Shown in pieces: positions 1-9,799 of a stretch of 64,000 nt of DNA. The number at the start of each line of letters is the position of its first letter. Position 1 is the first letter of the stretch. Both the position numbers and the translations under genes were made by a program. The DNA comes from Ktedonosporobacter rubrisoli (GTDB lineage Bacteria > Chloroflexota > Ktedonobacteria > Ktedonobacterales > Ktedonobacteraceae): contig NZ_CP035758.1 of NCBI RefSeq assembly GCF_004208415.1, positions 10,602,001 to 10,666,000 on the forward strand, given 5' to 3'. The notes beneath the pieces were generated by a model that saw nothing but the letters and a program-made list of their open reading frames with translations, was not told the origin of the DNA and did no database searches.

Positions 1-339
1 GAAGCGGAGCAAGAGACAACGATTGCCGACCTGCAAGCGGTGCTGCGGCCAGCTAGGGAAAGGATCGAGAAGACTTTCCCCAGCATCAGCGAAGCCAGGG
101 CCATGAAAAATACGCTGTTCAATAGTTGGGCGGCGTTGCTAAGAGAGGTCAAGGAAGTCCAGGCTCGCTGTCAATCATCTGGAGATGCGATGCCTTCGCA
201 GGAGATCCGTTTGACCTGGAGTGCGCTGCTGGGGAAGCAGCATATCAGCACGCCCGATGATCTCAAACAGGTGGTCGAATCGTTGCAACGCGCGGTCTAT
301 CGTGAGCTGGAACAGCACCACCATGTGATTATTGAATAG
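1..339 (+). CDS. brxC: BrxC C-terminal end (partial at window edge)
   Basis: An open frame runs in from the window edge and stops at 337-339; about 112 codons are visible. The piece is charged and helical (it begins E-A-E-Q-E-T-T-I-A-D-L-Q) with no catalytic motif. Its identity rests on context. It lies 35 bp upstream of pglX on the same strand, where type 1 BREX operons carry brxC, the large P-loop ATPase of the defence complex, and BrxC ends in helical sequence of this kind. What is seen is only an open frame with helical composition; the name is inference from gene order. The rest of the gene is outside the window. Confidence 0.6.
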   Translation, partial: EAEQETTIADLQAVLRPARERIEKTFPSISEARAMKNTLFNSWAALLREVKEVQARCQSSGDAMPSQEIRLTWSALLGKQHISTPDDLKQVVESLQRAVYRELEQHHHVIIE

Positions 340-374
340 CTGACACTTCAACTGGGAAAGCGTGAGCAACGAGT

Positions 375-3300
375 ATGCAGAAACGATATAAAGATCTTCT
401 CCGTACCCTTGTACGTGAACTCCGCCATAAGCTGGTCGGCACCTTTGCCACGGCAGAGAGTCAGGCCGAGCGCGGGAATCTCGATCGCGAGCTAGAGCGG
501 CTGGGCATTGCGCCCAATGGAATAATCAAACCCATTGAGTTGCTGCCAGACGCCCAGCCACACGAGCGCTATGCCTATCATGTGGTAACGGAACAGCTAA
601 CCCCACTGCCACTCTCTCAACGACCTGCAGTACGCGCGGAGATCGTTGAACGCGCTGCCTATACCTGGATCAACCGCTTGTTTGCATTGCGGACAATGGA
701 GGTTCGTGGGCTGATCGATACCACGCTGCGTGCTGAGGAGGTCTATGGCGATATCTCGGAAAAACTCTATATCCTGCGTGAGACCGAGCCGGAACGTGCC
801 AGGGGAGAAGATGGTGGTTGGTGGGCGGTAATCGAGGACGCTTGCCAGGAACAGGCGCAGGCGCTGCCCGGCCTCTTTGCACTCGATGATCCGGTAGGAG
901 CCTTACATCCCAGCCCCGGCATGCTCGTGCAATGTGTGTCCCTGGTGGGTGGGAAGTTGTCGGACTTTACGCCGGAAGAATCGGACGCCACGTTTGCTGA
1001 TCCCGATGCCATTGGCTGGGCTTACCAGTTTTACCAGGAAGAAGGCAAGGCCAGCATCGATGCGAAATGCAAACGTGGCGGCAAAGTCGCCACACGAGCG
1101 GAGCTAGCGGCCAAAACGCAGCTTTTCACCGAACCCTATATGGTCCAGTGGTTGCTACAAAACAGCCTGGGACGCAGCTATCACGAAGCCTTTCCCCATA
1201 GCGCCCTTCCTGAGGCCTGGCCGTATTATGTCAGACCTGAACAGCTCGATAAGACGTCTCAGCGCACACTTGCCAGTCTCACCCTGCTTGATCCCTGCAT
1301 GGGGAGCGGTCACTTCTTGCGTGCAGCCTTCGACATGTTTGTCGCCATGTATCGTGAGCAATTCCCCGAATGGAGCGCGCAACAGATCGCCGACCGCATT
1401 CTTTCGCATCACCTGCACGGCATCGACCTGGACCCGCGAACGGTGCAACTCACGGCACTCACACTCTATCTGCGTGCCTGCGAGTTGATCCGTGACGAAC
1501 GCCAACAGCAATATCTCCCTGGTGCTGGTAGCTACGTGCCACCAGAGTTGCACCTGGCGACGACGCCAACCAATCTCAACAAGGGGGCCTTGCAGCGTCA
1601 CCTGGAACGGCATCCTGAGGATATTCTGTTTCGGCCACTGATTGAAGAGATCTTTGCCGGATTGGAGCAAGCAGAGATCCTGGGGAGCCTGCTGCGTCCG
1701 CGTGAATACCTTGAGCATGCCATCACTTCCTTCCAGAAGCTGCCGCCGATTACCCAGCCGGGGTTATTCGAGCAGGAGATGGATGCCTTTCGCGGTGAGA
1801 TAGTAAAGATGGCGAAGAAAGACCCCAAGCGGTTGAAGGAACTTGCCCTGCAACGCGTTATCGAAAGCTTCAAATCAGAAGAGCACAACGTCGATGATGT
1901 GGCGGCAATGCTCTTCGGTCGCGAGGCAGTGCAGGGAGTGAGGCTATTGCAGTTGCTGGATCGACAGTATGCTGTAGTGGTGACGAATCCTCCGTATTTA
2001 GGTAGTCAATATATGGATGTTGCGCTCAAGAAGTATGTCGAAAAACATTATACTTCGGGTAGAGGAGATCTTTATGCTGCTTTTATTTTGCGCTGTCGGG
2101 AGCTGTGTCAGCCTGCCGCGCGTGTTGCGATGGTAACAATGCAGGGTTGGATGTTTTCACGTAGATATGCGGAATTGCGAGCGGTGCCTCAAGAAAAGTT
2201 AGCAACATATACGAGAGAACGCAAATTCACTGGTTTATTACGAGCGACTTCCATAGAGACGTTGGCTCATCTTGGTACTAACGCTTTTGAAGAAATTGGA
2301 GGAGAAGTTGTACAGAGTACCATGTTTGTCTTTCTCGAGAAAGTACCTAGCGATAAGCACAATTTATTTGCACTACGAGTTGTAGGCTTAAAAAGCCCTG
2401 TAGAAAAGCAAAATTCTTTAAAAGATGATAAAGCGGCCCCTTATTCTATTGCACAAAAAGAGACATTAAGCATATTAGAATCACCTCTTGTCTATTGGTT
2501 ACAACCACAATTCTATACATTACTCAAAAGTAAACATCTTCTTTGTGATATTGGTGAGGTCCGTCAAGGACTCTCCACCGCAGATGCTAGAAGATTTACT
2601 CGGTGTTTTTGGGAAAATATACAGCCATCTAGCAGTTCTAACGATCTCAGATCCTCAATACGCTGGTTCCCATATGTAAAAGGTGGCGGATATCGAAAAT
2701 GGTGTGGGTTGGAGTGGCTCACTGTTGATTGGGAGCACAATGGAAGCCGAATAAAGGCTATTCCTCAAAGCTATGTAAGATCTCAAGAGTTCTATTTTAA
2801 ATTAGGGCTTACCTACACAATAATGGCACAAGGCAGCTTTGCCACTCGACTTATTGAAGAGGTAATATTTGGAGATATGGGGAGCTCAATTTTTCTGCAA
2901 GGGAATAAATCTCCTTACAGCATTTTGGCTTTGACATCAACACATATTGCTTCGTACCTCCTTCGAGTAACGACACAAAGCCTAAAATTTCGGGAAGGTT
3001 ATGTAGCTAACCTGCCTCTTCCTGAAAACCTTAATTTTGAAGCAACTGAGATAAATGGGAGAGTTTGCTTTGCATTTAAGAATCTCTTAATCTCACAAGA
3101 CCCTATAGAATCAAATTATCACAGTACACTATTTTCTCACAAATCTAACAATATACAGGCTATCCTCCATACAATCGAAGGATTTAATGAACATATGATT
3201 ATTAATTGTTATAAGCTATCAGAACATGCTATATATATACTATTCGCCGAAACGGGTGCTCCCGCAGGCTGGTATCCTCTTATCATCGGCTATGATACCT

Positions 3301-4724
3301 TGCCTGCTCTACCTGACGATCTCGACCTGCCACCGCTGCCACAGGAACTTTTCGATTATCTTGCTCAACACAAGCGGATCAGTTCTAATAGTGATGAACT
3401 GATCCGCATCAAAGCTAACCTACGTGCGCTCTACGAAGCCGGTCCGGGCGCGAAGAAAGTAGAGTTGGAAGAAGGTAACGAGATGGGAGAAGATGGTGAA
3501 GAAACGGATGAAAGTGTCCCTGGCGCGCATATTCCTATCCCAACTGAAACCTTCCTCGAAGAATTGAGCGTCAAAATGCAGCTTCATCCCATCAGCGTCT
3601 ACTGGCTGCTGGAGGAACTGTGCGCCGAAGGAGTACGCTGTAAGCCAGAAGAATTGCGTATGCTGGAGGACCGTTTGAGCGTGCTCATTTTACGTTTGTT
3701 GGGGCATCGCTGGCCCAGGCAGATCGAGACCGGTGAGCAGGTGCCAGCGTGGGCCGAACGCAGCGGCGTCATTCCACTGGTAGGTGGGACGGGCAGAACC
3801 ACTCTGGCCGAGCGGCTGCGCAGGCGCTTGCAGGAGGAGGATGGAGATCTTGGAGCACAGCAGATGGAAAGGCTACTGGAGGAATTGACCAGTCTCAGCC
3901 TGGAAGAGTGGCTTCGACGCCGCTTCTTTGTGCGTCACGTTTCGCAGTTCAAACATCGCCCAGTGGCCTGGCATCTTGCAAGCGCCCCAGTCAAGAACAA
4001 TGGGAATGGCAAGAAGCGCCGTGGCGGCAATCAGCGCAAGCCAGCCTTTGAATGCCTGTTGTATGCTTGCACAGCCTCTCTGCATACCCTGGCAAGCATT
4101 CGCGGTGAGTTCGTCGAGCCGTTGATCCGCGCTGAGCGCAGCAGAATCGAGCGCGAGCGGGCCGCAACTCAGGAAGGACAGCTTGTGGGCGATGAGGGTG
4201 AGTCCGTTATGGCGAGCGAACGCCTGCGAGAGTTAGAGGCGTTCGCCGAGATGCTGCGTCTCATCGAGGAACAAGGCTTTGCCTGCACTGAACTTGATGC
4301 ACTGCTTGCCCAGGAGCTGCTGGACCGCTGGTCCGGCGATGGCTACACAGTACCTGAGAATCAGGAGGCACTCCTGCGCCGCGAGCAGTCCTTTCGTGTG
4401 GATATCAATGATGGGGTGCGCGTGAACATCGCACCGCTCCAACTGACTGGTGTACTGGCCGCTGAGGTTCTCAAGTCCGCCGACGCACGCAAGGCTATCG
4501 CTGACCGCGCTCGCTGGCGCTCCGATGAGCGGTGCTGGGTGCGCGAAGGCAAGCTACCTCGCTGTGGGTGGATGGACGAGCAAGTCCCAGGAAGCGCACG
4601 CTGGTATGAACTTGAGCCGCAGCGTCTGGCCGAGAGTGATAAAATCGAGCAGAAGCGCTTACTCTCGCTCCCAGAGGAAGAGCGTGACGAAGTAGACCGC
4701 GAGAAAGAGGAGGTGCAGCCATGA
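375..4724 (+). CDS. pglX: BREX adenine-specific DNA methyltransferase PglX
   Basis: A 1449-residue protein, within the usual range for PglX (BrxX). It carries an N6-adenine methyltransferase core: motif I D-P-C-M-G-S-G-H-F at residues 306-314 (SAM binding) and motif IV N-P-P-Y at 538-541 (catalysis). In BREX, PglX methylates a short non-palindromic site on the host chromosome and is needed to block phage replication. It follows brxC by 35 bp and its stop overlaps the pglZ start (ATGA at 4721-4724), so the genes are translationally coupled. About 1990-3245, just after N-P-P-Y, is clearly more AT-rich with different codon choice than the GC-rich flanks. That segment should hold the target recognition domain, so recombinational replacement of specificity is likely. 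The C-terminal third is charged and helical. Confidence 0.95.
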   Translation: MQKRYKDLLRTLVRELRHKLVGTFATAESQAERGNLDRELERLGIAPNGIIKPIELLPDAQPHERYAYHVVTEQLTPLPLSQRPAVRAEIVERAAYTWINRLFALRTMEVRGLIDTTLRAEEVYGDISEKLYILRETEPERARGEDGGWWAVIEDACQEQAQALPGLFALDDPVGALHPSPGMLVQCVSLVGGKLSDFTPEESDATFADPDAIGWAYQFYQEEGKASIDAKCKRGGKVATRAELAAKTQLFTEPYMVQWLLQNSLGRSYHEAFPHSALPEAWPYYVRPEQLDKTSQRTLASLTLLDPCMGSGHFLRAAFDMFVAMYREQFPEWSAQQIADRILSHHLHGIDLDPRTVQLTALTLYLRACELIRDERQQQYLPGAGSYVPPELHLATTPTNLNKGALQRHLERHPEDILFRPLIEEIFAGLEQAEILGSLLRPREYLEHAITSFQKLPPITQPGLFEQEMDAFRGEIVKMAKKDPKRLKELALQRVIESFKSEEHNVDDVAAMLFGREAVQGVRLLQLLDRQYAVVVTNPPYLGSQYMDVALKKYVEKHYTSGRGDLYAAFILRCRELCQPAARVAMVTMQGWMFSRRYAELRAVPQEKLATYTRERKFTGLLRATSIETLAHLGTNAFEEIGGEVVQSTMFVFLEKVPSDKHNLFALRVVGLKSPVEKQNSLKDDKAAPYSIAQKETLSILESPLVYWLQPQFYTLLKSKHLLCDIGEVRQGLSTADARRFTRCFWENIQPSSSSNDLRSSIRWFPYVKGGGYRKWCGLEWLTVDWEHNGSRIKAIPQSYVRSQEFYFKLGLTYTIMAQGSFATRLIEEVIFGDMGSSIFLQGNKSPYSILALTSTHIASYLLRVTTQSLKFREGYVANLPLPENLNFEATEINGRVCFAFKNLLISQDPIESNYHSTLFSHKSNNIQAILHTIEGFNEHMIINCYKLSEHAIYILFAETGAPAGWYPLIIGYDTLPALPDDLDLPPLPQELFDYLAQHKRISSNSDELIRIKANLRALYEAGPGAKKVELEEGNEMGEDGEETDESVPGAHIPIPTETFLEELSVKMQLHPISVYWLLEELCAEGVRCKPEELRMLEDRLSVLILRLLGHRWPRQIETGEQVPAWAERSGVIPLVGGTGRTTLAERLRRRLQEEDGDLGAQQMERLLEELTSLSLEEWLRRRFFVRHVSQFKHRPVAWHLASAPVKNNGNGKKRRGGNQRKPAFECLLYACTASLHTLASIRGEFVEPLIRAERSRIERERAATQEGQLVGDEGESVMASERLRELEAFAEMLRLIEEQGFACTELDALLAQELLDRWSGDGYTVPENQEALLRREQSFRVDINDGVRVNIAPLQLTGVLAAEVLKSADARKAIADRARWRSDERCWVREGKLPRCGWMDEQVPGSARWYELEPQRLAESDKIEQKRLLSLPEEERDEVDREKEEVQP

Positions 4725-7207
4725 GTCAGAGCTTGCAACAACGCCTTTGCAGTTACATCAAAAGCCGACTCACCTATGAAGGTGCCTGGATGGTCTGGTG
4801 CGATCCGCGCAACGATTGGGGGCCTTTGTTGCAGATGGCATCACAGAGCGAAGAGATGCAGGATATCCCTGTGTTCCCGGTCAGTGAACGAACTGCGGGA
4901 GAGATCGGCGGCTTGCTGTGGCGGCGAAAGATCCAGGAACTTCTCGACGCAAAGCGCTCATTCGTGCTGCATGTCCAGGCCTCCGAGAATGATCTGGGCT
5001 GGTTATGGGCGCAGGCGCTGCTCACCGAGCATCTCCACATTAATTCTTTACGTCAGACCTTACAACAATGGGGCTGGCGACCACAGAACAGCAAAACCGG
5101 GCCGGACGAGGTGGCAAGGCTCGCGAGAGTGTATTTCCAGCAGGACCCTTTGGAATGGGGTGGTGGGGGACTCCAGCCCAGACCAGAAGCACTGCTCAAT
5201 GTGCTAGCCGGAGGTGCGCTGCCTGATGCCGATGATCGAGCAATTCTTGACCTTACGATCAGCGCCGCAGGACTCCCGGTCCTCGACGAGAAGGATCTGG
5301 CGCGCTGGCGCACGAGAGCGCTGGCTCGCTTATTGGTGACGCAGGCCCATCGTGTCGCGCCTGGCCTTTTCCAGTACCACGAAGACTTGATCGCTGAGGA
5401 GCAACGAGAGTTTGCACTCCAGAAGATCCTTGATGCCTGGGTAGATAGCGTCCGACTGAGCCGCCACCTGGGCGAACGTATTCTGGAGGCGGATCGCATG
5501 CTCACGTTAGGCAACTATATGCACTCTGCGACCCTAGAAACCATCACCGGTGAAGAACCTTTTCTTTCTCAAGCCGCCGAACGCGCCCTCTTTGCCCAGA
5601 CGTGTCTGAGCCTCTCCCAAAAAAGTAGACGTGAGTTGCTCGAACAGCTTTCTTCGCTGGCCGACACTTTCGCTCGCCATGCCAGGGGCTTCTGGGGAGA
5701 TGTCCGAGAGATGCAAAGCTTTTCCAAGGAGGAGAGCGATCTGCACTCCTATCTCTTGCCCTGGGGAGAACTGGCCCGCTGGAGTCAGGCGATTGCCCGT
5801 TTGTTACAGGCTGCCCCCGGTCCATGGAATCAGCCCGACGATGCTGTACGCTGGTATGTGCAGACTGGTTGGCAGGTCGAGCAGGCGGGCGAGGAGCTTA
5901 CACGCCATGTCAACCGCGCCACCGCCGAACTAATTACCTTGCTCGTGCCCTTGCGTGAGGCCTATCTCGCCCGCTGGGAAGGATATATGCTGGGCTGGAC
6001 GGAGATCTGGACCAAGAGTGGCTGTCATCCCCCCACACTTGGCAGTCAGGGCGAATGGTTGCTAGAGCAACTGAAAGATAAACGACCCGCGGCTATATTA
6101 GTGGTCGATGCCCTGCGCTATGATATTGGTATGGTATTGAAAGAAGCTATCAATGAGCGCGAAGGAGCCGAGCGTGCTCAGATTACCCCGGCACGCACTG
6201 CGCTCCCCACGATTACTGCACTGGGAATGGGGATGGCGCTTCCGCTCAAAGAGCAGGATCTCGTTGCAGATATCCTCAACGGCAAATGGCAGCTCTTCCA
6301 CAAAGGAGCAAAGCAGAACTTGAGCGTGGCTGAGCAGCGTCGCGAATGGTTGGTCAAACGCGCAAAAGTCTCTCCCGAAGCGTTCTTGACAGTCGAAGAT
6401 ATCGAAGCTGATAAGATTCCAGAGCCTCACGACAAATTCACACGCATCTTTATCTTTGACAATCTCATCGATAAGCTCGGCCATGATGAAGAACTGGAGC
6501 CATTGGGAACCGGAGATGCTCGGCGCCGCTACCTGCGTGTCATTGAGCATCTGCGAGACAAACACTGGCAACGTGTACTCATTGTCACCGATCATGGCTT
6601 TATTCACTGGCCAGGCATCAATGAACATCCCATTACGCCGCCGCTGCCAGATGCCGCCTATAGTTCACGACGTGCGATGGCTTATCGGGAGGACGCCTGC
6701 TTTGCAGGCCCACAGAGTTTGGCTCCCGGAGGCAAATGGCGCATCGCCGTCGCAAGTGGTGCCTCCTGCTTTCGGACGTACGGCGGCCTGGGATTCTTTC
6801 ACGGCGGGGCCTCTCTGCAAGAATGGATTGTGCCCTGTCTTGCCATAGCCTGGCCGCGCAAGGCAAAGCCTGTCGATGTGGCTATCCGGCGCATCGAGCA
6901 GATTCTGACCTTGCGACCAAAAATCATCCTTGAGGCGCGACACGAGCATCTTTTTGGTGATGAAGAAGCGCTGGCTCGCCAGGTGGAGGTACGCATTCAG
7001 GAGCGGGCACACAACACGGTCATTTTCAGTTCAGAGCCGAAGATCATCACTCCCACCCACGAGCCGGTTGAGTTTCCCATGAAGTTGCTCGATGACGTGG
7101 CCGCCGAGCGCGGAACTCCATTGCTTATTGAAGTGCGTGATACACGCGAAGACCGAGTGATTGCGAGCGAGAAAACGACCCTCATGGTAGAGATTGAGGG
7201 CTGGTAA
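4721..7207 (+). CDS. pglZ: BREX phosphatase-fold protein PglZ
   Basis: An 828-residue protein with a PglZ domain of the alkaline-phosphatase superfamily. The signature V-V-D-A-L-R-Y-D is around residue 463 and a second metal-site motif, V-T-D-H-G-F, around 622-627. PglZ is a core protein of every BREX type and of some related systems; it binds PglX and is required for both methylation and defence. The N-terminal ~440 residues are helical with no recognised motif. The start overlaps the pglX stop by 4 bp (ATGA), so the two are cotranslated. brxL starts 20 bp downstream. The order brxC-pglX-pglZ-brxL fits type 1 BREX. Confidence 0.93.
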   Translation: MSQSLQQRLCSYIKSRLTYEGAWMVWCDPRNDWGPLLQMASQSEEMQDIPVFPVSERTAGEIGGLLWRRKIQELLDAKRSFVLHVQASENDLGWLWAQALLTEHLHINSLRQTLQQWGWRPQNSKTGPDEVARLARVYFQQDPLEWGGGGLQPRPEALLNVLAGGALPDADDRAILDLTISAAGLPVLDEKDLARWRTRALARLLVTQAHRVAPGLFQYHEDLIAEEQREFALQKILDAWVDSVRLSRHLGERILEADRMLTLGNYMHSATLETITGEEPFLSQAAERALFAQTCLSLSQKSRRELLEQLSSLADTFARHARGFWGDVREMQSFSKEESDLHSYLLPWGELARWSQAIARLLQAAPGPWNQPDDAVRWYVQTGWQVEQAGEELTRHVNRATAELITLLVPLREAYLARWEGYMLGWTEIWTKSGCHPPTLGSQGEWLLEQLKDKRPAAILVVDALRYDIGMVLKEAINEREGAERAQITPARTALPTITALGMGMALPLKEQDLVADILNGKWQLFHKGAKQNLSVAEQRREWLVKRAKVSPEAFLTVEDIEADKIPEPHDKFTRIFIFDNLIDKLGHDEELEPLGTGDARRRYLRVIEHLRDKHWQRVLIVTDHGFIHWPGINEHPITPPLPDAAYSSRRAMAYREDACFAGPQSLAPGGKWRIAVASGASCFRTYGGLGFFHGGASLQEWIVPCLAIAWPRKAKPVDVAIRRIEQILTLRPKIILEARHEHLFGDEEALARQVEVRIQERAHNTVIFSSEPKIITPTHEPVEFPMKLLDDVAAERGTPLLIEVRDTREDRVIASEKTTLMVEIEGW

Positions 7208-7227
7208 GCAGAGAAGGAGAAGGACAG

Positions 7228-8829
7228 ATGGCAGAGCAGGTGGAGGGAGAGCAGCAGACATGCTACAATGATGTGGATATGTTGAGGAGTAATGTGCCTA
7301 TGACAACCACAAAACCAATTTTTGAATCCGATCCGCTTGATCGGCTCTTATTTTCCGCCTTTCCCGGCCTGGTCATTCGCAAAGATCTGACGCAAGAAAT
7401 ACGGGGAACGAGCAAGGCACCATCGTATGTGATCGAGTTTATGCTCGGCAAATACTGTTCGGACCTGTTCAATGAGGAGGAGGTGCGCAACGGTCTGCGG
7501 TATGTACATGACGAGATCGCCAGATATATCCCACGTGGTGATGAAACCGAAATGATCAAATCGGCCATCCGTGAACGCTCTCCCCATCGCCTCATTGATA
7601 AAGTGAAGGTCGAACTCGACGAGCATACCCGGGGTGGGCGCTACTGGGCCAGCCTGATGACGGCCAATATCCACACAGTGAATATTTCACCAGAGATTAT
7701 CAAGAAAAATCCGCGCCTGCTCCTGGCCGGGATTTGGAGTAAAATTGTCCTGCAATACGATGAAGATATTATCATCAACAAAAAAGCCTATCCGTTCGTA
7801 ATCTCACGCCTCGATCCCATCCAGGTGAGCCATGTGCGTCTGGACGAATATCTTGAGGGGCGTGCCCGTTTCACCAAAGAGCAGTGGATCAATGCGCTCA
7901 TTCGCACAATGGGCTATGAACCCAAACATCCGCAGGTGACGCCACGTGTCAAATTACTCTATCTGGTGCGCATGATTCCTCTGGTCGAAAGCAATTATCA
8001 TTTGATCGAACTTGGCCCTCGCCAGACCGGCAAATCCTTCTGTTTTACCGAGTTCAGTCCGTATGGGGTGCTGCTGGCTGGCGGAGAAATCACTATTCCC
8101 AAATTATTTGTCAGTAATACTATTCCCCCGCAGCCAGGCCTGGTAACGCGCTCTGATGTCATCGGCTTCGATGAGATTACGGGCAGCAGTTTCAATGCGG
8201 AAGAGGATAAAAACCTCTACAAGAGCTACATGGAAAATAACCAGGTCAACCGGGGCACGCAGCCAGTGGTCGGCGATGCGGGATTTGTATTTAACGGCAA
8301 TATCGAGTTTGATCCCCGGACAGCGATGCTAGCCGAGCATCTGTTTCAACCGCTGCCCCAGATGGTGAGCGAGGATACCGCCTTTCACGACCGCTGGGCG
8401 GCTTACCTGCCCGGTTGGGAACTGCCCAAGTTGACGCCAAAACTGCTCACGACCCATGTCGGCTTTATCCTCGACTATACGAGCGAACTCTTCCATCGCG
8501 AACTACGCCGTATTACGACCTACGGGACGCTATGGGAACGCTGGTTTGAACCTGCCAATCAGTGGAGCTACCGCGACCAGCGCAGCATTAGCCGCACTTT
8601 CTCCGGTCTGGTCAAGTTGATCTTTCCAGCAGGAAACCCGGAGAAGGAGGACGCTCGCGCACTGCTAGAGTTGGCGATGGAGCTACGTCTGCGCGTTCTG
8701 CTTCAATTGCATCGCATCAATCGAAACGAGTTCAGCACGACGGAACTTTCCTATAACGATAAGGCAACCGGCGAGACGCATACCATTCGCATTGAAGGTG
8801 AGGGTGAGGGAACGGAAGAAGCGTTCTAA
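7228..8829 (+). CDS. brxL: BREX AAA+ protein BrxL, short form
   Basis: A 533-residue protein. A Walker A motif, G-P-R-Q-T-G-K-S, is at residues 263-270, followed by the BrxL-type stretch around L-L-A-G-G-E and a Walker B-like V-I-G-F-D-E-I. BrxL is the AAA+ ATPase of type 1 BREX that assembles on DNA and usually has a C-terminal Lon-like protease domain at about 680-700 residues total. This protein ends soon after the AAA+ region, so the Lon-like part seems to be missing. The chosen ATG follows an AAGGAGAAGG ribosome site; ATG at 7300, after GAGGAG, is an alternative. It is the last intact gene of the BREX operon here. Confidence 0.85.
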   Translation: MAEQVEGEQQTCYNDVDMLRSNVPMTTTKPIFESDPLDRLLFSAFPGLVIRKDLTQEIRGTSKAPSYVIEFMLGKYCSDLFNEEEVRNGLRYVHDEIARYIPRGDETEMIKSAIRERSPHRLIDKVKVELDEHTRGGRYWASLMTANIHTVNISPEIIKKNPRLLLAGIWSKIVLQYDEDIIINKKAYPFVISRLDPIQVSHVRLDEYLEGRARFTKEQWINALIRTMGYEPKHPQVTPRVKLLYLVRMIPLVESNYHLIELGPRQTGKSFCFTEFSPYGVLLAGGEITIPKLFVSNTIPPQPGLVTRSDVIGFDEITGSSFNAEEDKNLYKSYMENNQVNRGTQPVVGDAGFVFNGNIEFDPRTAMLAEHLFQPLPQMVSEDTAFHDRWAAYLPGWELPKLTPKLLTTHVGFILDYTSELFHRELRRITTYGTLWERWFEPANQWSYRDQRSISRTFSGLVKLIFPAGNPEKEDARALLELAMELRLRVLLQLHRINRNEFSTTELSYNDKATGETHTIRIEGEGEGTEEAF

Positions 8830-8867
8830 GTAGCAGCGTTGGTATTTCCCGAAGAGGAAGTGATTGT

Positions 8868-9241
8868 ATGGAGGCGAGCGGAGAAGAGTTAGAGGACCTG
8901 CTGGCGAAGTACTTCCAGCCACGAGGAACCTGCCAGTTCTGTCAGAAGCAGGACCTCAAAGGTGCAATGGCGTTTCATCTTGGCGGATGCCTGGCACAGT
9001 ACCAACACCAGGCAGGTGGACGGTCCAGCCCCAAATACCTTAGCGCCTCTTGTGCAGTAGGTGCGGAAGAGTGACTACCCTCGTCTGCCCCTTCTGCAAG
9101 GACACGGCTCCATTTGGCAAGGTCGGCTGGTTCTGTCCAAAGTGTGCCAAAAAACATGACTGCGGCTTAGAGACCATGCTACCGGTCGTTAACTCCCCCC
9201 GCGTCGGCGTGTGTGGCTATACGAGAGAAATACCCACGTAG
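8868..9241 (+). pseudogene. Broken C-terminal zinc-ribbon part of a plasmid pRiA4b ORF-3-like protein
   Basis: Two overlapping frames together resemble the C-terminal region of pRiA4b ORF-3-like proteins, which are often carried near mobile DNA. The first frame (8868-9074) has a C-x2-C...H-x4-C pattern. The second (9050-9241, TTG start) has C-x2-C pairs ending in the family-like tail V-V-N-S-P-R-V-G-V-C-G-Y-T. The frames differ by one base step near 9045, which suggests a frameshift. The N-terminal catalytic-like part of the family is absent. The frames are seen; the family link is from memory of its conserved tail. It starts 38 bp after brxL, so it may be cotranscribed with BREX. Confidence 0.45.
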
Positions 9242-9293
9242 AGAGACAGTGAAAATACTGGAAAGACTCGGAGCTTGGAAGTGCTTCGGCATA

Positions 9294-9500
9294 TTACTCA
9301 TTTTGGGGAACATCTCTACTTCTCTGCGGCCCATCTGGTATCCCCTCAAGACGCAAGAGATCTTCAACCTCACGGCTCAAGTAGTCGCATAATACGCCAA
9401 GCGCGACAAGTGAGAGTTCTTTGAGGGTAACAACACGAGAGATTTTTTGAGAGAATGGGGAGCGTCTCCCATTTCCTTCGTAGGGCGGCTTATCCTCGGA
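9294..9500 (-). pseudogene. Possible C-terminal remnant of an XRE-type DNA-binding protein
   Basis: Read on the minus strand, an open frame without a clear start contains S-R-V-V-T-L-K-E-L-S-L-V-A-L and then D-Y-L-S-R-E-V-E-D-L-L-R-L-E. This resembles the end of a Cro/C1-type helix-turn-helix protein. The stop is at 9294-9296. No ribosome site or N-terminal half is visible. This is a weak call, recorded because the stretch would otherwise be blank. Confidence 0.25.
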
Positions 9501-9502
9501 TA

Positions 9503-9799
9503 TCAGAATAACGTTGCAAGTTCTGGCTCTGGCGCTTCTTGAATATAGATGCCAGCTTGCTCAAAAGGTCTTATCATTTCATATGTCTGATGAAATCTTT
9601 GTAACTGCTCATAAGTCAGCCACCTGGAGCCTAATCGTTCTGTGTTAAACAGCTCTTCAAATATTTTATAGCTGATCCCGTGCCTCATACTGATCTCAGG
9701 AGTAATAACTTTATTTCCTTCACCGTCTTTTGTAAACTCGCTGACGCGGTCTATATCGCATCTACGAATTTTGCTCTGGTGATGTGGAAACGATTTCAT
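9503..9799 (-). CDS. Hypothetical 98-residue protein
   Basis: Not recognised with confidence. The N-terminus K-I-R-R-C-D-I-D-R-V-S-E-F resembles the R-R-x-x-x-x-D-I-D-x-W end of excisionase or MerR-like helix-turn-helix domains. The middle is mixed charged and aromatic and the protein ends E-P-E-L-A-T-L-F. The ribosome site is weak (GCGAGAAATG). It is followed on the same strand by the XRE-like remnant. It could be the C-terminal part of a larger decayed DNA-binding gene. Confidence 0.35.
   Translation of the reverse strand: MKSFPHHQSKIRRCDIDRVSEFTKDGEGNKVITPEISMRHGISYKIFEELFNTERLGSRWLTYEQLQRFHQTYEMIRPFEQAGIYIQEAPEPELATLF

Noticed and set aside
1155-1718. 187-codon frame on the minus strand within pglX
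   Set aside because: It lies wholly inside a well-supported gene on the other strand and has no recognisable composition or ribosome site.
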